Source of the DNA: CAYJBH01 sp964368625
Lineage (GTDB): Bacteria > Bacillota > Clostridia > Oscillospirales > Ruminococcaceae
Direction of reading: 5' to 3'
NCBI GenBank assembly: GCA_964368625.1
Contig: CAYJBH010000001.1
Location: 1 to 64,000 of the forward strand
DNA: 64,000 bases
Below are positions 26,687 to 35,810 of the stretch, one piece after another. A model generated the notes under the pieces. The model was not told where the DNA came from and searched no databases. It was given only the letters and a program-made list of their open reading frames with translations. The stretch's first letter is position 1, and every line of letters begins with the position of its first letter. A program made the translations under genes and the position numbers.

Positions 26687-27296
26687 TTATGACATTAATG
26701 CCGGCGCCGAAAATATTGTTCTGTGTGGGGTTGATGAGGCAGGCCGTGGCCCTTTGTGTGGTCCGGTATGCTGTGCTGCCGTTGTTCTTGATTATAATAA
26801 CATCAATAGAGAAAATGATATTTTGCTATCTTTAAACGATAGTAAAAAAATTAGCAAAAAAAAGCGAGATATTCTTTACGATGAAATTGTAAAAAATGCT
26901 GTGGCGTATAACATTGTTATGATTGATAACTTTATTATTGATGAAATAAATATTTTAAACGCTACCATGCTAGGAATGAAGCAGGCAGTTGAAGGGCTTT
27001 CTGTTAAACCTGATTTCTGCCTTATAGATGGCAATCGCTGCCCTGATATACAAGTTGAATGTACCGCTGTTGTTAAGGGTGATGCAAGCTCTGCTGCAAT
27101 AGCTGCAGCTTCTATTTTAGCCAAGGTATCTAGAGATCGTTTTATGCAAAAGCTCGATGCACAGTATCCTGAATATTATCTATCAAAGCACAACGGCTAT
27201 GGAACTGCTTTACATTACGAAATGATAAAAAAACATGGAATTAAGGATTTTTATCGAAAGAGTTTTCTTAAAAAAATATTGAACCATGATAGCTAA
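26667..27296 (+). CDS. rnhB: Ribonuclease HII
   Basis: RNase HII cleaves RNA in RNA-DNA hybrids and removes single ribonucleotides from DNA. The 209 residues carry the catalytic acidic residues in GVDEAGRGPLCGPV and LIDGN, plus SIIAKVSRDR-like ASILAKVSRDRFM and HNGYGTALH. The start is TTG at 26667, preceded by GGGAGGATAACCC inside the end of rbgA; the genes overlap by 20 bases. The next gene, yraN, overlaps its end by 11 bases. Confidence 0.95.
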   Translation: MNNHLFDYDINAGAENIVLCGVDEAGRGPLCGPVCCAAVVLDYNNINRENDILLSLNDSKKISKKKRDILYDEIVKNAVAYNIVMIDNFIIDEINILNATMLGMKQAVEGLSVKPDFCLIDGNRCPDIQVECTAVVKGDASSAAIAAASILAKVSRDRFMQKLDAQYPEYYLSKHNGYGTALHYEMIKKHGIKDFYRKSFLKKILNHDS

Positions 27297-27639
27297 GATT
27301 ATAGGCAATAGTGCTGAAGAACACGTTAAAAGGCTTTATTGTAAAAAGGGCTATAAAATTATAGCAAGAAATTATAAAACAAGGTTTGGTGAACTCGATA
27401 TTGTTGCAACGAGATTAGGGGTGGTAGCTGTTATTGAGGTGAAGTCACGAAGTTTTGATACCTTAGTACCAATCCACGAATCTATCACTATCACTAAACA
27501 ACGCAGAGTTAAATCTGCTGCTCTTGAATTTCTTAAGGCTGAAGATTTGCTTGAAGCTGTTATTAGATTTGATGCTGTTTTTATAACACATAGCGGAGGA
27601 AAAATAACCTCCTGCGAAATAATTGAAGACGCCTTTTAA
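27286..27639 (+). CDS. YraN/UPF0102 family endonuclease-like protein
   Basis: This 117-residue protein matches the UPF0102 (YraN) family, a restriction-endonuclease-like fold often next to rnhB. Motifs are GNSAEEHVKRLYCKKGYKI at the start, the GELDIVA acidic residues, and VIEVKSRS. The biochemical role is not firmly established; the fold suggests nuclease or Holliday-junction-related activity. It overlaps rnhB by 11 bases. Confidence 0.88.
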   Translation: MIAKIIGNSAEEHVKRLYCKKGYKIIARNYKTRFGELDIVATRLGVVAVIEVKSRSFDTLVPIHESITITKQRRVKSAALEFLKAEDLLEAVIRFDAVFITHSGGKITSCEIIEDAF

Positions 27640-27681
27640 CAATTTATGTATACCTATCATTACCGGAGCAAGGAGAGATTT

Positions 27682-29157
27682 ATGAAATATCATTCAACAC
27701 GAAGTAAAAAAGATTTATATAATGGTGCCGAGGCAATTATTGCCGGAATCTGTGATGATGGTGGGCTTTTTGTTCCACAGGAATTTCCCCAGCTAAATGT
27801 TACCGACCTAGTTAACAAGTCTTACAGCTATATTGCCGAAAGGGTTCTGAGTCTGTTTCTTACCGACTATGATGAAAATTACATAAAGGAAATTGTTGCC
27901 AAAATTTATTCTACAGATCGTTTTGCCGGTGGTGCCGGCCAGATGAAAAGGGTTAGCGGTCGACTTTGTTTTCTAGAGTTGTGGCACGGTCCGACATATG
28001 CTTTTAAGGATTATGCACTTCAGATATTGGCTCCGCTACTTTGTGAAGCAAAGCGTATTAAGTCTGATAATAAGGAAAACCTTGTTCTTGTTGCTACATC
28101 AGGTGATACCGGTTCTGCCGCACTATACGGTTTTTCTGATGTTGAGGGTACAAGGGCGACAGCATTTTATCCTCACGGTGGAGTAAGCATGGTTCAGGAA
28201 CGTCAGATGCTGGAAGCTGCCGGAGACAACTTAAATGTTTATGCTGTAAAAGGCAACTTTGATGACATTCAAACTGCAGTTAAAAAGGTTTTTTCTTCTG
28301 AATGTGTTCTTACTTTAGCTGCGCAAAACAATATAAAGCTTTCTAGTGCTAATTCTATAAACCTTGGCAGACTTCTCCCCCAGATTTGCTATTATTTCAG
28401 TAGCTATTGTGAGTTATTGGGTGATGGTTTGATAAAGACCGGTGAATCTGTAGATTATTCTGTTCCTACCGGCAACTTTGGCGATATTTTAGCCGGTTAC
28501 TACGCTAAAATGATGGGGTTACCTATTGGAAAATTAATCTGTGCCTCAAACAAGAACCGAATTCTTACTGATTTTTTTGAAACCGGGGTTTACGACACCA
28601 ACCGTGAATTTTACCTTACATCATCTCCATCAATGGACATTTTAGTTTCCTCAAATCTTGAACGCCTTCTCTACCATGAGAGCGGCGATGCTGAATATGT
28701 ATCATCATTAATGAACGATTTAAGAACTACAGGAAAATTTGAAATTTCGAAAAAATTGTTAGTTCAACTAAACAAAATTTTCTTTTCTTCATCTGCCGAT
28801 GATTCAAAAGCAGCCGAAGTTATAAAGGAAACCGAAAAGCTATATCAGTATGTTTGTGATCCTCATACGGCAGTAGCTCTTTCGGCAGCACAGGATTATA
28901 ATAAAACCGGCACTTCCTCCAACCAGGTTGTTATTCTATCTACTGCTAGTCCTTACAAGTTTCCTGCAGAAGTTATGCATGCATTAACAAACATGAAAAC
29001 ATCTGATAAAACTGCTATTGAAACCTTAGATACTTCTTTCCCGTGGTTCCCTGCTCCAAAAGGAATTAAGGATATTATCCAGCATGAAAGCAGAGTTGTT
29101 GAGGTAATTGAAGTTTCCGAGATAGAGCAACTAGTCTCCAAACTTATTAAGGAGTAA
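27682..29157 (+). CDS. thrC: Threonine synthase
   Basis: ThrC converts O-phosphohomoserine to threonine with PLP. The protein is 491 residues from the ATG at 27682, which follows AAGGAGAGATTT; an upstream ATG at 27646 adds an unrelated dozen residues and lacks a ribosome site. The opening YHSTRSKKDLYNGAEAI matches the long (fungal/clostridial) subclass. The PLP lysine is in GPTYAFKDYALQ, and the phosphate-binding loop includes ATSGDTGSAALYGF. NSINLGRLLPQICYYF and the GNFGDILAGYYAK segment are also present. Confidence 0.94.
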   Translation: MKYHSTRSKKDLYNGAEAIIAGICDDGGLFVPQEFPQLNVTDLVNKSYSYIAERVLSLFLTDYDENYIKEIVAKIYSTDRFAGGAGQMKRVSGRLCFLELWHGPTYAFKDYALQILAPLLCEAKRIKSDNKENLVLVATSGDTGSAALYGFSDVEGTRATAFYPHGGVSMVQERQMLEAAGDNLNVYAVKGNFDDIQTAVKKVFSSECVLTLAAQNNIKLSSANSINLGRLLPQICYYFSSYCELLGDGLIKTGESVDYSVPTGNFGDILAGYYAKMMGLPIGKLICASNKNRILTDFFETGVYDTNREFYLTSSPSMDILVSSNLERLLYHESGDAEYVSSLMNDLRTTGKFEISKKLLVQLNKIFFSSSADDSKAAEVIKETEKLYQYVCDPHTAVALSAAQDYNKTGTSSNQVVILSTASPYKFPAEVMHALTNMKTSDKTAIETLDTSFPWFPAPKGIKDIIQHESRVVEVIEVSEIEQLVSKLIKE

Positions 29158-29163
29158 CAATCA

Positions 29164-29844
29164 TTGTCTATTTTCGCAATAGCAGACCTACATCTTTCTC
29201 TAGGAACCACAAAACAGATGGATATTTTTTCCGGTTGGGAGGGATATACCAATCTTTTGAAGGAAAGTTGGGAAGGATTAGTTACTGCAGAAGACACCGT
29301 AATTCTACCCGGAGATATCTCCTGGGCTATGAAGCTAAGCGAATGCTATGAAGACTTTAACTTTATTAACCGATTACCCGGTCGAAAAATATTAATTAAA
29401 GGTAACCATGACTATTGGTGGACTAGCCTAAAAAAAATGCAGGAGTATTTATCTCATAATGATTTTAGTAGCATCTCGATATTGCACAACAATAGTTTTC
29501 TCGTTGAAGGCGTAGCCATCTGCGGTACACGAAGTTGGCTTTTTGAGCGTGGAGAGCCCTTCGATCAAAAGGTAGCCCTACGCGAAGTGGGCAGGCTCGT
29601 TGCATCTCTTGAAAGTGCCGGTGAAAATGAAAAAATTGTTTTTTTACACTATCCCCCGATTTTTAGAAACGAATATAGCGGGTTAATTATCGATGCAATG
29701 AAAAAATACGACGTTAAAAATTGTTATTACGGACACCTGCATAGCCATACCATTAAACATGCCTTCAACGGAACTGAAGATGGAATTCTATACCGCCTTA
29801 TATCAGCCGATGCTTTAAAATTTACGCCGCTAAAGATAAGGTAA
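29164..29844 (+). CDS. Calcineurin-like metallophosphoesterase
   Basis: The 226-residue protein has the full set of metal-binding motifs of the superfamily: ADLHLS (DxH), PGDISWAMK (GDx), KGNHDYWW (GNHD), FLHYPP and GHLHSH. It is a soluble two-metal phosphoesterase; the substrate is unknown. The start is TTG at 29164, six bases after the thrC stop, with the ribosome site overlapping the thrC end, suggesting translational coupling. It is convergent with the penicillin-binding protein gene seven bases away. Confidence 0.85.
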   Translation: MSIFAIADLHLSLGTTKQMDIFSGWEGYTNLLKESWEGLVTAEDTVILPGDISWAMKLSECYEDFNFINRLPGRKILIKGNHDYWWTSLKKMQEYLSHNDFSSISILHNNSFLVEGVAICGTRSWLFERGEPFDQKVALREVGRLVASLESAGENEKIVFLHYPPIFRNEYSGLIIDAMKKYDVKNCYYGHLHSHTIKHAFNGTEDGILYRLISADALKFTPLKIR

Positions 29845-29850
29845 CACTTC

Positions 29851-31509
29851 TTATTTATCATTAGCAGGAAGCGCAGAATCGTAATATCGCAAGCTGTTAC
29901 ATATTGAGGCAAAGATAGGCCCCATTTCTTCGCCAAGGGCATCGCTTCCTTCCTGCATAACTGTTATTGTATATATGGGATTGTCGGCTGGATAATATCC
30001 TGTAAACCAAGCAACCGTTTCATCAACTTTTTCCTCGGAATCTAAGAGATATTCCGAGGAAATTTCTGTTTCTAAATATCTCCCGGTCTGAGCTGTTCCA
30101 GTTTTACCGGCCGCAACCCCAAAAATAGGAGCCGCAGAAGTGCTAGAACCGTCTGAAATTACCGTCTTTAACATTTCAGATATTTGGGTTACGGTGTCTT
30201 CCAGTATAACCTGTCTTACACTCGGAGAATAAAAGCTTTCGTCTATCTGGTCGGTTATCTGATTATAAACACCTTCAACAATGGTTGGTGAAATATACTC
30301 ACCACCATTTGCAATAACATTCATCGCTGCACTAACCTGTATCGGTGTTGCCATCAGTAATCCTTGACCAAAGCTAAAACTTGACTTTTCGCCAAGGTTA
30401 TTTAGTTCTTCTACAGAAGGTAAAACCCCTGTTTCACTAACCACAAACCCATCAGACATAACCGATGTTCCAAATCCTACACTTTTAGCTATCTCATATA
30501 GCTTATCAGATGAAAGTTCAATACCATTTGAAATAAAATATCCATTGCAGGAATGAGCCAATGCCGACTCAAGATCTACTTCACCATGTGCCTTTTCGTT
30601 ATAACATTGATAGCTATGTCCGTTAACCTCAATGCTTCCATTGCACTGATAGGTGGCCTCAGGATCAACGCCCTCCTCAATTAGTGCTGTTGCAATAAAT
30701 GGTTTTATTACAGAGCCAACATTATAAGCTGTTGCAGGACGATTAATAAACGCTCCATCGTCTGCTTCAATATTTTTTAATATATCGTTCGGATATAGCA
30801 TTGGTGTACTTACAGCCGCTTTTATCCTTCCGGTTTGAACCTCCATAACAACAATAGCGCCTTTAGGTATTTGTTCTAATGCTATTCCCTCACATATACG
30901 CTGTATTGTTTTATCTATGGTAAGCACAATTCCTTCCCCTGTTCCATAGACATAGGAAATTTCAGGCTCTGAACTCAGCATAATAGAACCTAAAGCATCC
31001 CTTTCATAAACTATTTCCCTCTTTATTCCGCCTCTTTCCAGTAGGTCATCATATGCTTTTTCTATCCCTTGTGCACCTGAGGCACTGTTATCAAGATATC
31101 CAACTATGTTGGCGGCTATTTGTTCGTTAAGATATCTTTCGCTATCGTAAAACTCATACGGATTTTGTTCATTACCTTCATCAATTTCAATTAGATATGG
31201 CGTTGTTTGATTATAAAGCTCATATGCTTCAGCCTGACCCTCTTCGGTTAATCTTCTAAAATATTCCGAATATGCTTCCTCCCCGGTTACTGCAAAGGCA
31301 TACATCTTAGAGGTTGTTGAGGTAAGTGGTTCTAAATTGCAATCGAATATATCTCCCCTTCCTTGTGACAAGGTTAGTACTGCCTCGGATTGCTGCTGTG
31401 CTAATCGACGAAGCTCAACATTCGAGGATATAAAAAAAGTAGAAACAAGTAATACAAAAAACGCTAGCATAAAGGCAATTATAATGGTAATTAATCTTCC
31501 CTCACTCAT
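29851..31509 (-). CDS. Penicillin-binding protein, transpeptidase (PbpA/SpoVD-like)
   Basis: This 552-residue membrane-anchored class B penicillin-binding protein cross-links peptidoglycan. One N-terminal membrane segment (about 7-28) precedes a dimerisation-type module starting RGDIFDCN. The transpeptidase motifs are GSVIKP (Ser266, Lys269), SCN at about 320-322 and KTGTAQTGRY. Its start overlaps the sigG stop by four bases (ATGA), so it is co-translated with the forespore sigma factor. That placement suggests a role in spore cortex or germ-cell wall. It resembles the short PbpA type without PASTA domains. Confidence 0.88.
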   Translation of the reverse strand: MSEGRLITIIIAFMLAFFVLLVSTFFISSNVELRRLAQQQSEAVLTLSQGRGDIFDCNLEPLTSTTSKMYAFAVTGEEAYSEYFRRLTEEGQAEAYELYNQTTPYLIEIDEGNEQNPYEFYDSERYLNEQIAANIVGYLDNSASGAQGIEKAYDDLLERGGIKREIVYERDALGSIMLSSEPEISYVYGTGEGIVLTIDKTIQRICEGIALEQIPKGAIVVMEVQTGRIKAAVSTPMLYPNDILKNIEADDGAFINRPATAYNVGSVIKPFIATALIEEGVDPEATYQCNGSIEVNGHSYQCYNEKAHGEVDLESALAHSCNGYFISNGIELSSDKLYEIAKSVGFGTSVMSDGFVVSETGVLPSVEELNNLGEKSSFSFGQGLLMATPIQVSAAMNVIANGGEYISPTIVEGVYNQITDQIDESFYSPSVRQVILEDTVTQISEMLKTVISDGSSTSAAPIFGVAAGKTGTAQTGRYLETEISSEYLLDSEEKVDETVAWFTGYYPADNPIYTITVMQEGSDALGEEMGPIFASICNSLRYYDSALPANDK

Positions 31510-32276
31510 AGCTGCCCCTTAATATTTTCGATTGCATTTTTCTCTATTCGGCTTACCTGCGCCTGGGATATGCCTATCTCTCTTGATACCTCTATCTGGG
31601 TTTTACCTGAGAGAAAGCGCAATGACATAATCTTTTTTTCTCGCTCTTCAAGATTTTTCACTGCATCTTTAATTATTATTGAGGATATCCAACTGTCTTC
31701 ATTGCTATTATCCTTTATCTGATCCATTATCAATAGCGCATCGCTGTCGCTTCCGGCAATTGGTTCATATAGTGAAACCGGATCCACCATCGCCTCAAGC
31801 GCTCGTTGAACCTGCAACTCCTCTACCCCCATTTCAAGTGCAATTTCTCCATTAGAGGGTTCATGATTCATTCTCTGAAGCATCCTCTCCTTTGTCATCA
31901 AGGCCTTATAAGCAATATCTTTAACCGATCTTGATACCCTTATGCTGTTATTATCCCGTAGATACCTTTTTATTTCACCCATTATCATCGGAACCGCATA
32001 TGTTGAAAACCTAACATTGTGACCTATATCGAAGTTGTCGATTGCCTTAATAAGCCCGATGCAACCTATTTGAAACAAATCATCAGACTGCTCTCTACTA
32101 TTTTGAAAGCGTTGAATTATGCTAAGCACCAATTTCAAGTTCCCTTGAACTAACTCATCTCTTGCCTGCATATCCCCTTTATGATACCTTTTTAAAAGTT
32201 CTATCTTTTCCTTTTCCTTTAACACTTTTAACTCGGATGTGTTTATTCCGCTTACCTCCACCCTATTAAATCGCAT
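31506..32276 (-). CDS. sigG: RNA polymerase sporulation sigma factor SigG
   Basis: SigG drives late gene expression in the forespore. The 256 residues match the family from the N-terminal NRVEVSGINTSELKVL through region 2 (DDLFQIGCIGLIKAIDNFD, RFSTYAVPMIMGEIKRYLRDNN), region 3 (VSRSVKDIAYKAL) and region 4 (SLRFLSGKTQIEVSREIGISQAQVSRIEK). It heads a two-gene unit with a penicillin-binding protein. The start codon lies beside a hairpin that covers its ribosome site. This gene is the strongest evidence that the organism forms endospores. Confidence 0.95.
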   Translation of the reverse strand: MRFNRVEVSGINTSELKVLKEKEKIELLKRYHKGDMQARDELVQGNLKLVLSIIQRFQNSREQSDDLFQIGCIGLIKAIDNFDIGHNVRFSTYAVPMIMGEIKRYLRDNNSIRVSRSVKDIAYKALMTKERMLQRMNHEPSNGEIALEMGVEELQVQRALEAMVDPVSLYEPIAGSDSDALLIMDQIKDNSNEDSWISSIIIKDAVKNLEEREKKIMSLRFLSGKTQIEVSREIGISQAQVSRIEKNAIENIKGQL

Positions 32277-32277
32277 A

Positions 32278-32304
32278 ACTACCCTCCAATTTCATAAGGG
32301 TAGT
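32278..32304 (-). promoter_or_regulatory. sigG: Hairpin sequestering the sigG ribosome-binding site
   Basis: On the minus strand ACTACCCT (32304-32297) pairs perfectly with AGGGTAGT (32285-32278), placing the GGAGGG ribosome site in the 3' arm and loop edge, two bases before the ATG. A translation-limiting hairpin of this kind is reported for the Bacillus subtilis sigG leader. Pairing is seen directly; function is inferred. Confidence 0.65.
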
Positions 32305-32331
32305 ATTGTCCGCTTTTAAATAATGTATCCT
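32301..32331 (-). promoter_or_regulatory. Possible SigG/SigF-type promoter of sigG
   Basis: Minus-strand AGGATA (32331-32326) and CAATACTA (32308-32301) are 17 bases apart, close to the forespore pattern (GYATR and CATACTA). Its start point would fall after the left arm of the adjoining hairpin, so such transcripts would lack the hairpin. Confidence 0.4.
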
Positions 32332-32386
32332 TTTACATAAGAAAAAATGGGAACTTGGCGAGTTACACCAAAGGAGCTGAGTGTTT

Positions 32387-32430
32387 AAACAAACGAACAC
32401 TATCAATGTTTTGATAGTGTTCGTTTGTTT
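32387..32430. terminator. Strong intrinsic terminator, sugar locus / sigG boundary
   Basis: A perfect 20-base stem (32387-32406 with 32411-32430) closes on TGTT. The plus strand is followed by TTTAC and the minus strand by TTTAAAC. It ends the minus-strand sugar operon and keeps it out of sigG. Confidence 0.8.
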
Positions 32431-32530
32431 TTTACTAATAACTGTATTTTTACTTAATATTTATTTCGATAAACTCAGCCTCACAAAACTAACTACTACG
32501 TATTATTTTTAGTTTGTAAACACTCGTTAT

Positions 32531-33895
32531 CTACTCCACTTCGCTTAGCGCTATATCATACATTCTTGATGAAAATGTTATCATTGCATCGGTTAGCGGT
32601 TTATAATAGTTTCCAAAGGCATCCTGAAACCCTACATGTTGTTTGCCGGGCTGCGCTATAGACCATTGATCTACCCAACCGCACCAATCCCACCCAACAT
32701 AGTTTGGCTGAGAAAAGAGATACTCAAACGCACGCTTAAATTCATCTGCTCGTGCCTCCTGGCTCTCACAGTGAGGTCCATATGGATTTTTAGATTGCTT
32801 GGTGGGGGCATTTATAGATGAATCTCCCATAAAAAACGGCTTGTCGGTAACGCTTTGCCAGCTTTTAAATAGTTCTATCTGATCATCTGCAAAGGCATAG
32901 TACTGATAAAACACAAGATCAAAATGCTTATCTGCAAGCTTCACAAACTCTAACGGTGTATCTATATTTCCATCCAGCTTATCGCCAAATATAAGATGGT
33001 TGCTATCGTATTTTTTTATTGCGGCTTTTTGAACAGCATATTTTTTATCCAAAATTTGCAGTAAAAACGCCATATTATCTGCCTGCTCCGCTTCGTCTGT
33101 CCAATCGATTCCTCGTCGCCAGTTTGCCTTTGCCAACAGCTCATCAAAGGAGGCAAATTCGGTGTAATACACCCGATTAAAGTCCTCAATGCTTGCATAT
33201 CTTGTTTTCATGCACTCTACGTATGCTTTTTTGCCCTCTGCGTTTTCACCGAGATTACGTAAAACATTCGGATATGTTGGTGTGCCTCCACGTTCCTGCC
33301 CATGGATGGTGTTTAGGCGCGGTGCACACTCAAGGTCGGTGTAAAGCGGGCAATCCTCAAGCGAGTAGGCAAGTAGCATTTCATCCTCGGCAAGCGGTGC
33401 ACATGTTTTCTTTGCAAATTCATCGCAATGAACCAGATAATCGGAAGAGAAAACATCCTTAAATTCCTCAGCATCCGGACTCATGTAATGGCAAAGATTT
33501 GTAAAATGTACGCTTTTAACGTATGGGTGAGGTGAAGGTTTTTGATAATAATCGGTAGGAGAATGGCAACCAAATGTGTTAAACCCTATGTGATTAAAAT
33601 CATCCTCAACCTTTTGACAAAAACCTTTTAGGTATTCCGACTCGTTTGCCCTTTTCTCTAGAGGGATACTAAACCTACTTCCCCAAAAATCCATATTATA
33701 AGATGCTTTAAGGGCAAAAAGATCGAGATGATTTACTCCAAACGACAAGAATGCGTTACCCTCCGGCGTAACAATCCACCAACGGTTGCTGTACTCAAGC
33801 CTAAAAAATCCGGTAGCCTTAAACTTTAATTTATTATATCCTCCAAAGCGATCCTTAACTACCTGACCTTCATATTTTATCCCACTACTAAACAT
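32531..33895 (-). CDS. Agarase-like TIM-barrel putative glycoside hydrolase
   Basis: This 454-residue cytoplasmic protein (no signal peptide) opens with a pattern typical of GH50/agarase-like enzymes: GFFRLEYSNRWWIVTPEGNAFLSFGVNH. Later segments resemble a clan A barrel: HIGFNTFGCHSP, LLAYSLEDCPLY with Glu180-Asp181, HLIFGDKLDGN, and GWDWCGWVDQW near the C-terminus. A paralogue of 369 residues (40697) aligns along most of its length. In both, the acid at the end of the fourth strand is an Asp followed by x-Pro, and the later strand gives GDSS/ADIG, not the usual Glu. The exact catalytic pair and substrate are therefore unclear. It is last in the transporter operon. Confidence 0.6.
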   Translation of the reverse strand: MFSSGIKYEGQVVKDRFGGYNKLKFKATGFFRLEYSNRWWIVTPEGNAFLSFGVNHLDLFALKASYNMDFWGSRFSIPLEKRANESEYLKGFCQKVEDDFNHIGFNTFGCHSPTDYYQKPSPHPYVKSVHFTNLCHYMSPDAEEFKDVFSSDYLVHCDEFAKKTCAPLAEDEMLLAYSLEDCPLYTDLECAPRLNTIHGQERGGTPTYPNVLRNLGENAEGKKAYVECMKTRYASIEDFNRVYYTEFASFDELLAKANWRRGIDWTDEAEQADNMAFLLQILDKKYAVQKAAIKKYDSNHLIFGDKLDGNIDTPLEFVKLADKHFDLVFYQYYAFADDQIELFKSWQSVTDKPFFMGDSSINAPTKQSKNPYGPHCESQEARADEFKRAFEYLFSQPNYVGWDWCGWVDQWSIAQPGKQHVGFQDAFGNYYKPLTDAMITFSSRMYDIALSEVE

Positions 33896-33916
33896 AGTAA
33901 TTTCCTTTCATTTATT

Positions 33917-34741
33917 TTATCCCTTAACGGCACCCATGGTAAGACCCTTAATAAATGATTTTGACATTATTAAAAACAAAATTAACAACGGCAAAACACC
34001 AAGTGTTAACGCCGTAATCTTTGCGGCAAGGTCGTTTCTATACATAGAATTGAGATTTAGAATACCGATAGGAATTGTGTATGTTTCGTTCCTGTTTAAA
34101 ACAATTAGCGGTATTAAGTAGGAGTTCCAGTTTGCAATAAAATTCATCAGCGCAAGCGATAAAAGTGCCGGTTTGATACAGGGAACCGCAATTCTAAACA
34201 AGATTAATAGTTCACCGGCACCGTCAATACGGCCACTTTCCATAAGCTCATTTGGAAACGCTGAGCTGATATAACTCCTTAACCAGTAAACACCAAATCC
34301 GGTTGCTGCCGCCGGAATAATAAGCGGTAACAGTGTATTCATCCACCCAAGAGCCTTCATCTCTATAACAAATGCAATCAACCCCATCTGGGTGGGTATC
34401 ATCATGGTGATTAGAATAAAAGAAAATAGTATGTTACTACCTTTAAATTTGTATTTTGCAAAGGCGTATCCTGCTAGGCCACTCACCACAACCGATAAAA
34501 ATGTAGCACTTATCGACACAATCAAGCTGTTTTTATAATAAAGATGAAAATCTATGGCAAAAACAGAACGCAAATTCTCAATAAGGTATCCGCCCGGTAA
34601 AAGCGGTAATCCTTTTGCTAAGCTTTCGGTATAGTGTGTCGACATCATTACCATAGAATAAAACGGAAAGATAAATATTAGTGCTAGTATAATTGCAAAG
34701 GTTGTAAAACATATTGTTTTAATAGTGCTTTTCTTTTTCAT
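33917..34741 (-). CDS. Sugar ABC transporter permease (MalG/LacG type)
   Basis: This 274-residue protein with six predicted membrane segments belongs to the binding-protein-dependent permeases for oligosaccharides (CUT1). The cytoplasmic EAA loop that contacts the ATPase reads ESGRIDGAGELLILFRIAVP at about residues 173-192. It overlaps the partner permease gene by four bases. No ATPase gene is in this locus; CUT1 systems of this kind often share one encoded elsewhere. Confidence 0.9.
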   Translation of the reverse strand: MKKKSTIKTICFTTFAIILALIFIFPFYSMVMMSTHYTESLAKGLPLLPGGYLIENLRSVFAIDFHLYYKNSLIVSISATFLSVVVSGLAGYAFAKYKFKGSNILFSFILITMMIPTQMGLIAFVIEMKALGWMNTLLPLIIPAAATGFGVYWLRSYISSAFPNELMESGRIDGAGELLILFRIAVPCIKPALLSLALMNFIANWNSYLIPLIVLNRNETYTIPIGILNLNSMYRNDLAAKITALTLGVLPLLILFLIMSKSFIKGLTMGAVKG

Positions 34742-35679
34742 GATCTACCTTCCTTGGCGTTACGTTTTGTTATAAAAAAACCAAGCAGCGAGAAGGTGAG
34801 GATAAACAAAAATAATCCGTATGCTATTGCTGCACCTTTGCCATATTGCATCTGTGTACCGAAAGAGGTATCATACAGGTTCCAAACTGCTGTTAATAGG
34901 CTTCGTTGAGGTCCGCCAACTAACGCACCACCGCCGCTGGTAGATGTCCATCCTGAAAAAAGAGTGTTAGGCTCATCAAAGAACTGAAAACCCCAAATTA
35001 TGCTCATAACTGTTAAAAATTCTGTTATCGGCCTAAGCAGCGGCATACTAATGCTCCAAAACTTTCTTAAAGCACTGGCTCCGTCTACCTCTGCCGCCTC
35101 ATATAGTTCGGTGGGTATACCCAGCAATCCGGCACTAAAAAAGATCATATAGTATCCCATGTATTTCCATACATTCATAAGTATAACTACACTGCGGGCA
35201 AGCCATGGTTGACCAAGAAAATTAACACCTTCATCTATGATTCCGATTTCTATAAGCAAGTTATTTATAACACCTGAATTCCAGTCGAAAAGCAGACTAA
35301 AGATAATTCCTATTGCAACCGGTATTGTAAGGTATGGTGAAAATACAGATAAGCGAAAAAATGTTTTGCCCTTAAGAAGTTTACTGTTTATTAGTACGGC
35401 AAGACCAATTCCGCCGGCTATATTCAACGGAATGGTAAACACCATTAGGATAAGTGTGTTACCTATTGATTTTAAAAAGTACGGATCCTCGGTAAAGATA
35501 TTTATATAGTTATCAAAACCTATATAAGTAGCCTCGCTGAACCCATCCCATTGGGTTAAACTGATAAAAAACGAGTATATCAGCGGATAAAGACCAAACG
35601 AAAGGTAGATAATAAAAAAGGGAAGAACAAAAATATACGGCCAGATGTTCTTCCCCCGTAGCCTTACTCTCTTTCCCAT
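34738..35679 (-). CDS. Sugar ABC transporter permease (MalF/LacF type)
   Basis: This 313-residue partner permease has six predicted membrane segments. It starts with a basic cytoplasmic tail then NIWPYIFVLPFFIIYLSFGLYPL, typical of CUT1 permeases. The EAA loop reads EAAEVDGASALRKFWSISMP. It follows the binding-protein gene and precedes the second permease with a four-base overlap. The imported sugar is unknown. Confidence 0.9.
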   Translation of the reverse strand: MGKRVRLRGKNIWPYIFVLPFFIIYLSFGLYPLIYSFFISLTQWDGFSEATYIGFDNYINIFTEDPYFLKSIGNTLILMVFTIPLNIAGGIGLAVLINSKLLKGKTFFRLSVFSPYLTIPVAIGIIFSLLFDWNSGVINNLLIEIGIIDEGVNFLGQPWLARSVVILMNVWKYMGYYMIFFSAGLLGIPTELYEAAEVDGASALRKFWSISMPLLRPITEFLTVMSIIWGFQFFDEPNTLFSGWTSTSGGGALVGGPQRSLLTAVWNLYDTSFGTQMQYGKGAAIAYGLFLFILTFSLLGFFITKRNAKEGRS

Positions 35680-35766
35680 TGTTTCGACTACTCCTTTCTT
35701 TATTATTATTTTAGTATTGTTTCAAAATTAGTGTTAGATAAAAACTGCTGAATTACAACAAAATAA

Positions 35767-35799
35767 ATACCTGCCGACAGTCGCCTTATCGGCAGGTAT
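35767..35799 (-). terminator. Stem-loop between binding-protein and permease genes
   Basis: TACCTGCCGA (35768-35777) pairs with TCGGCAGGTA (35789-35798) and on the minus strand is followed by TTTATTTTG. It most likely reduces read-through so that the binding protein is made in excess of the permeases. Confidence 0.65.
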
Positions 35800-35810
35800 A
35801 GAAATTGCTT

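Noticed and set aside
27646..27681. Upstream start for thrC
   Set aside because: The added dozen residues do not match the family and the true ribosome site AAGGAGAG precedes 27682.
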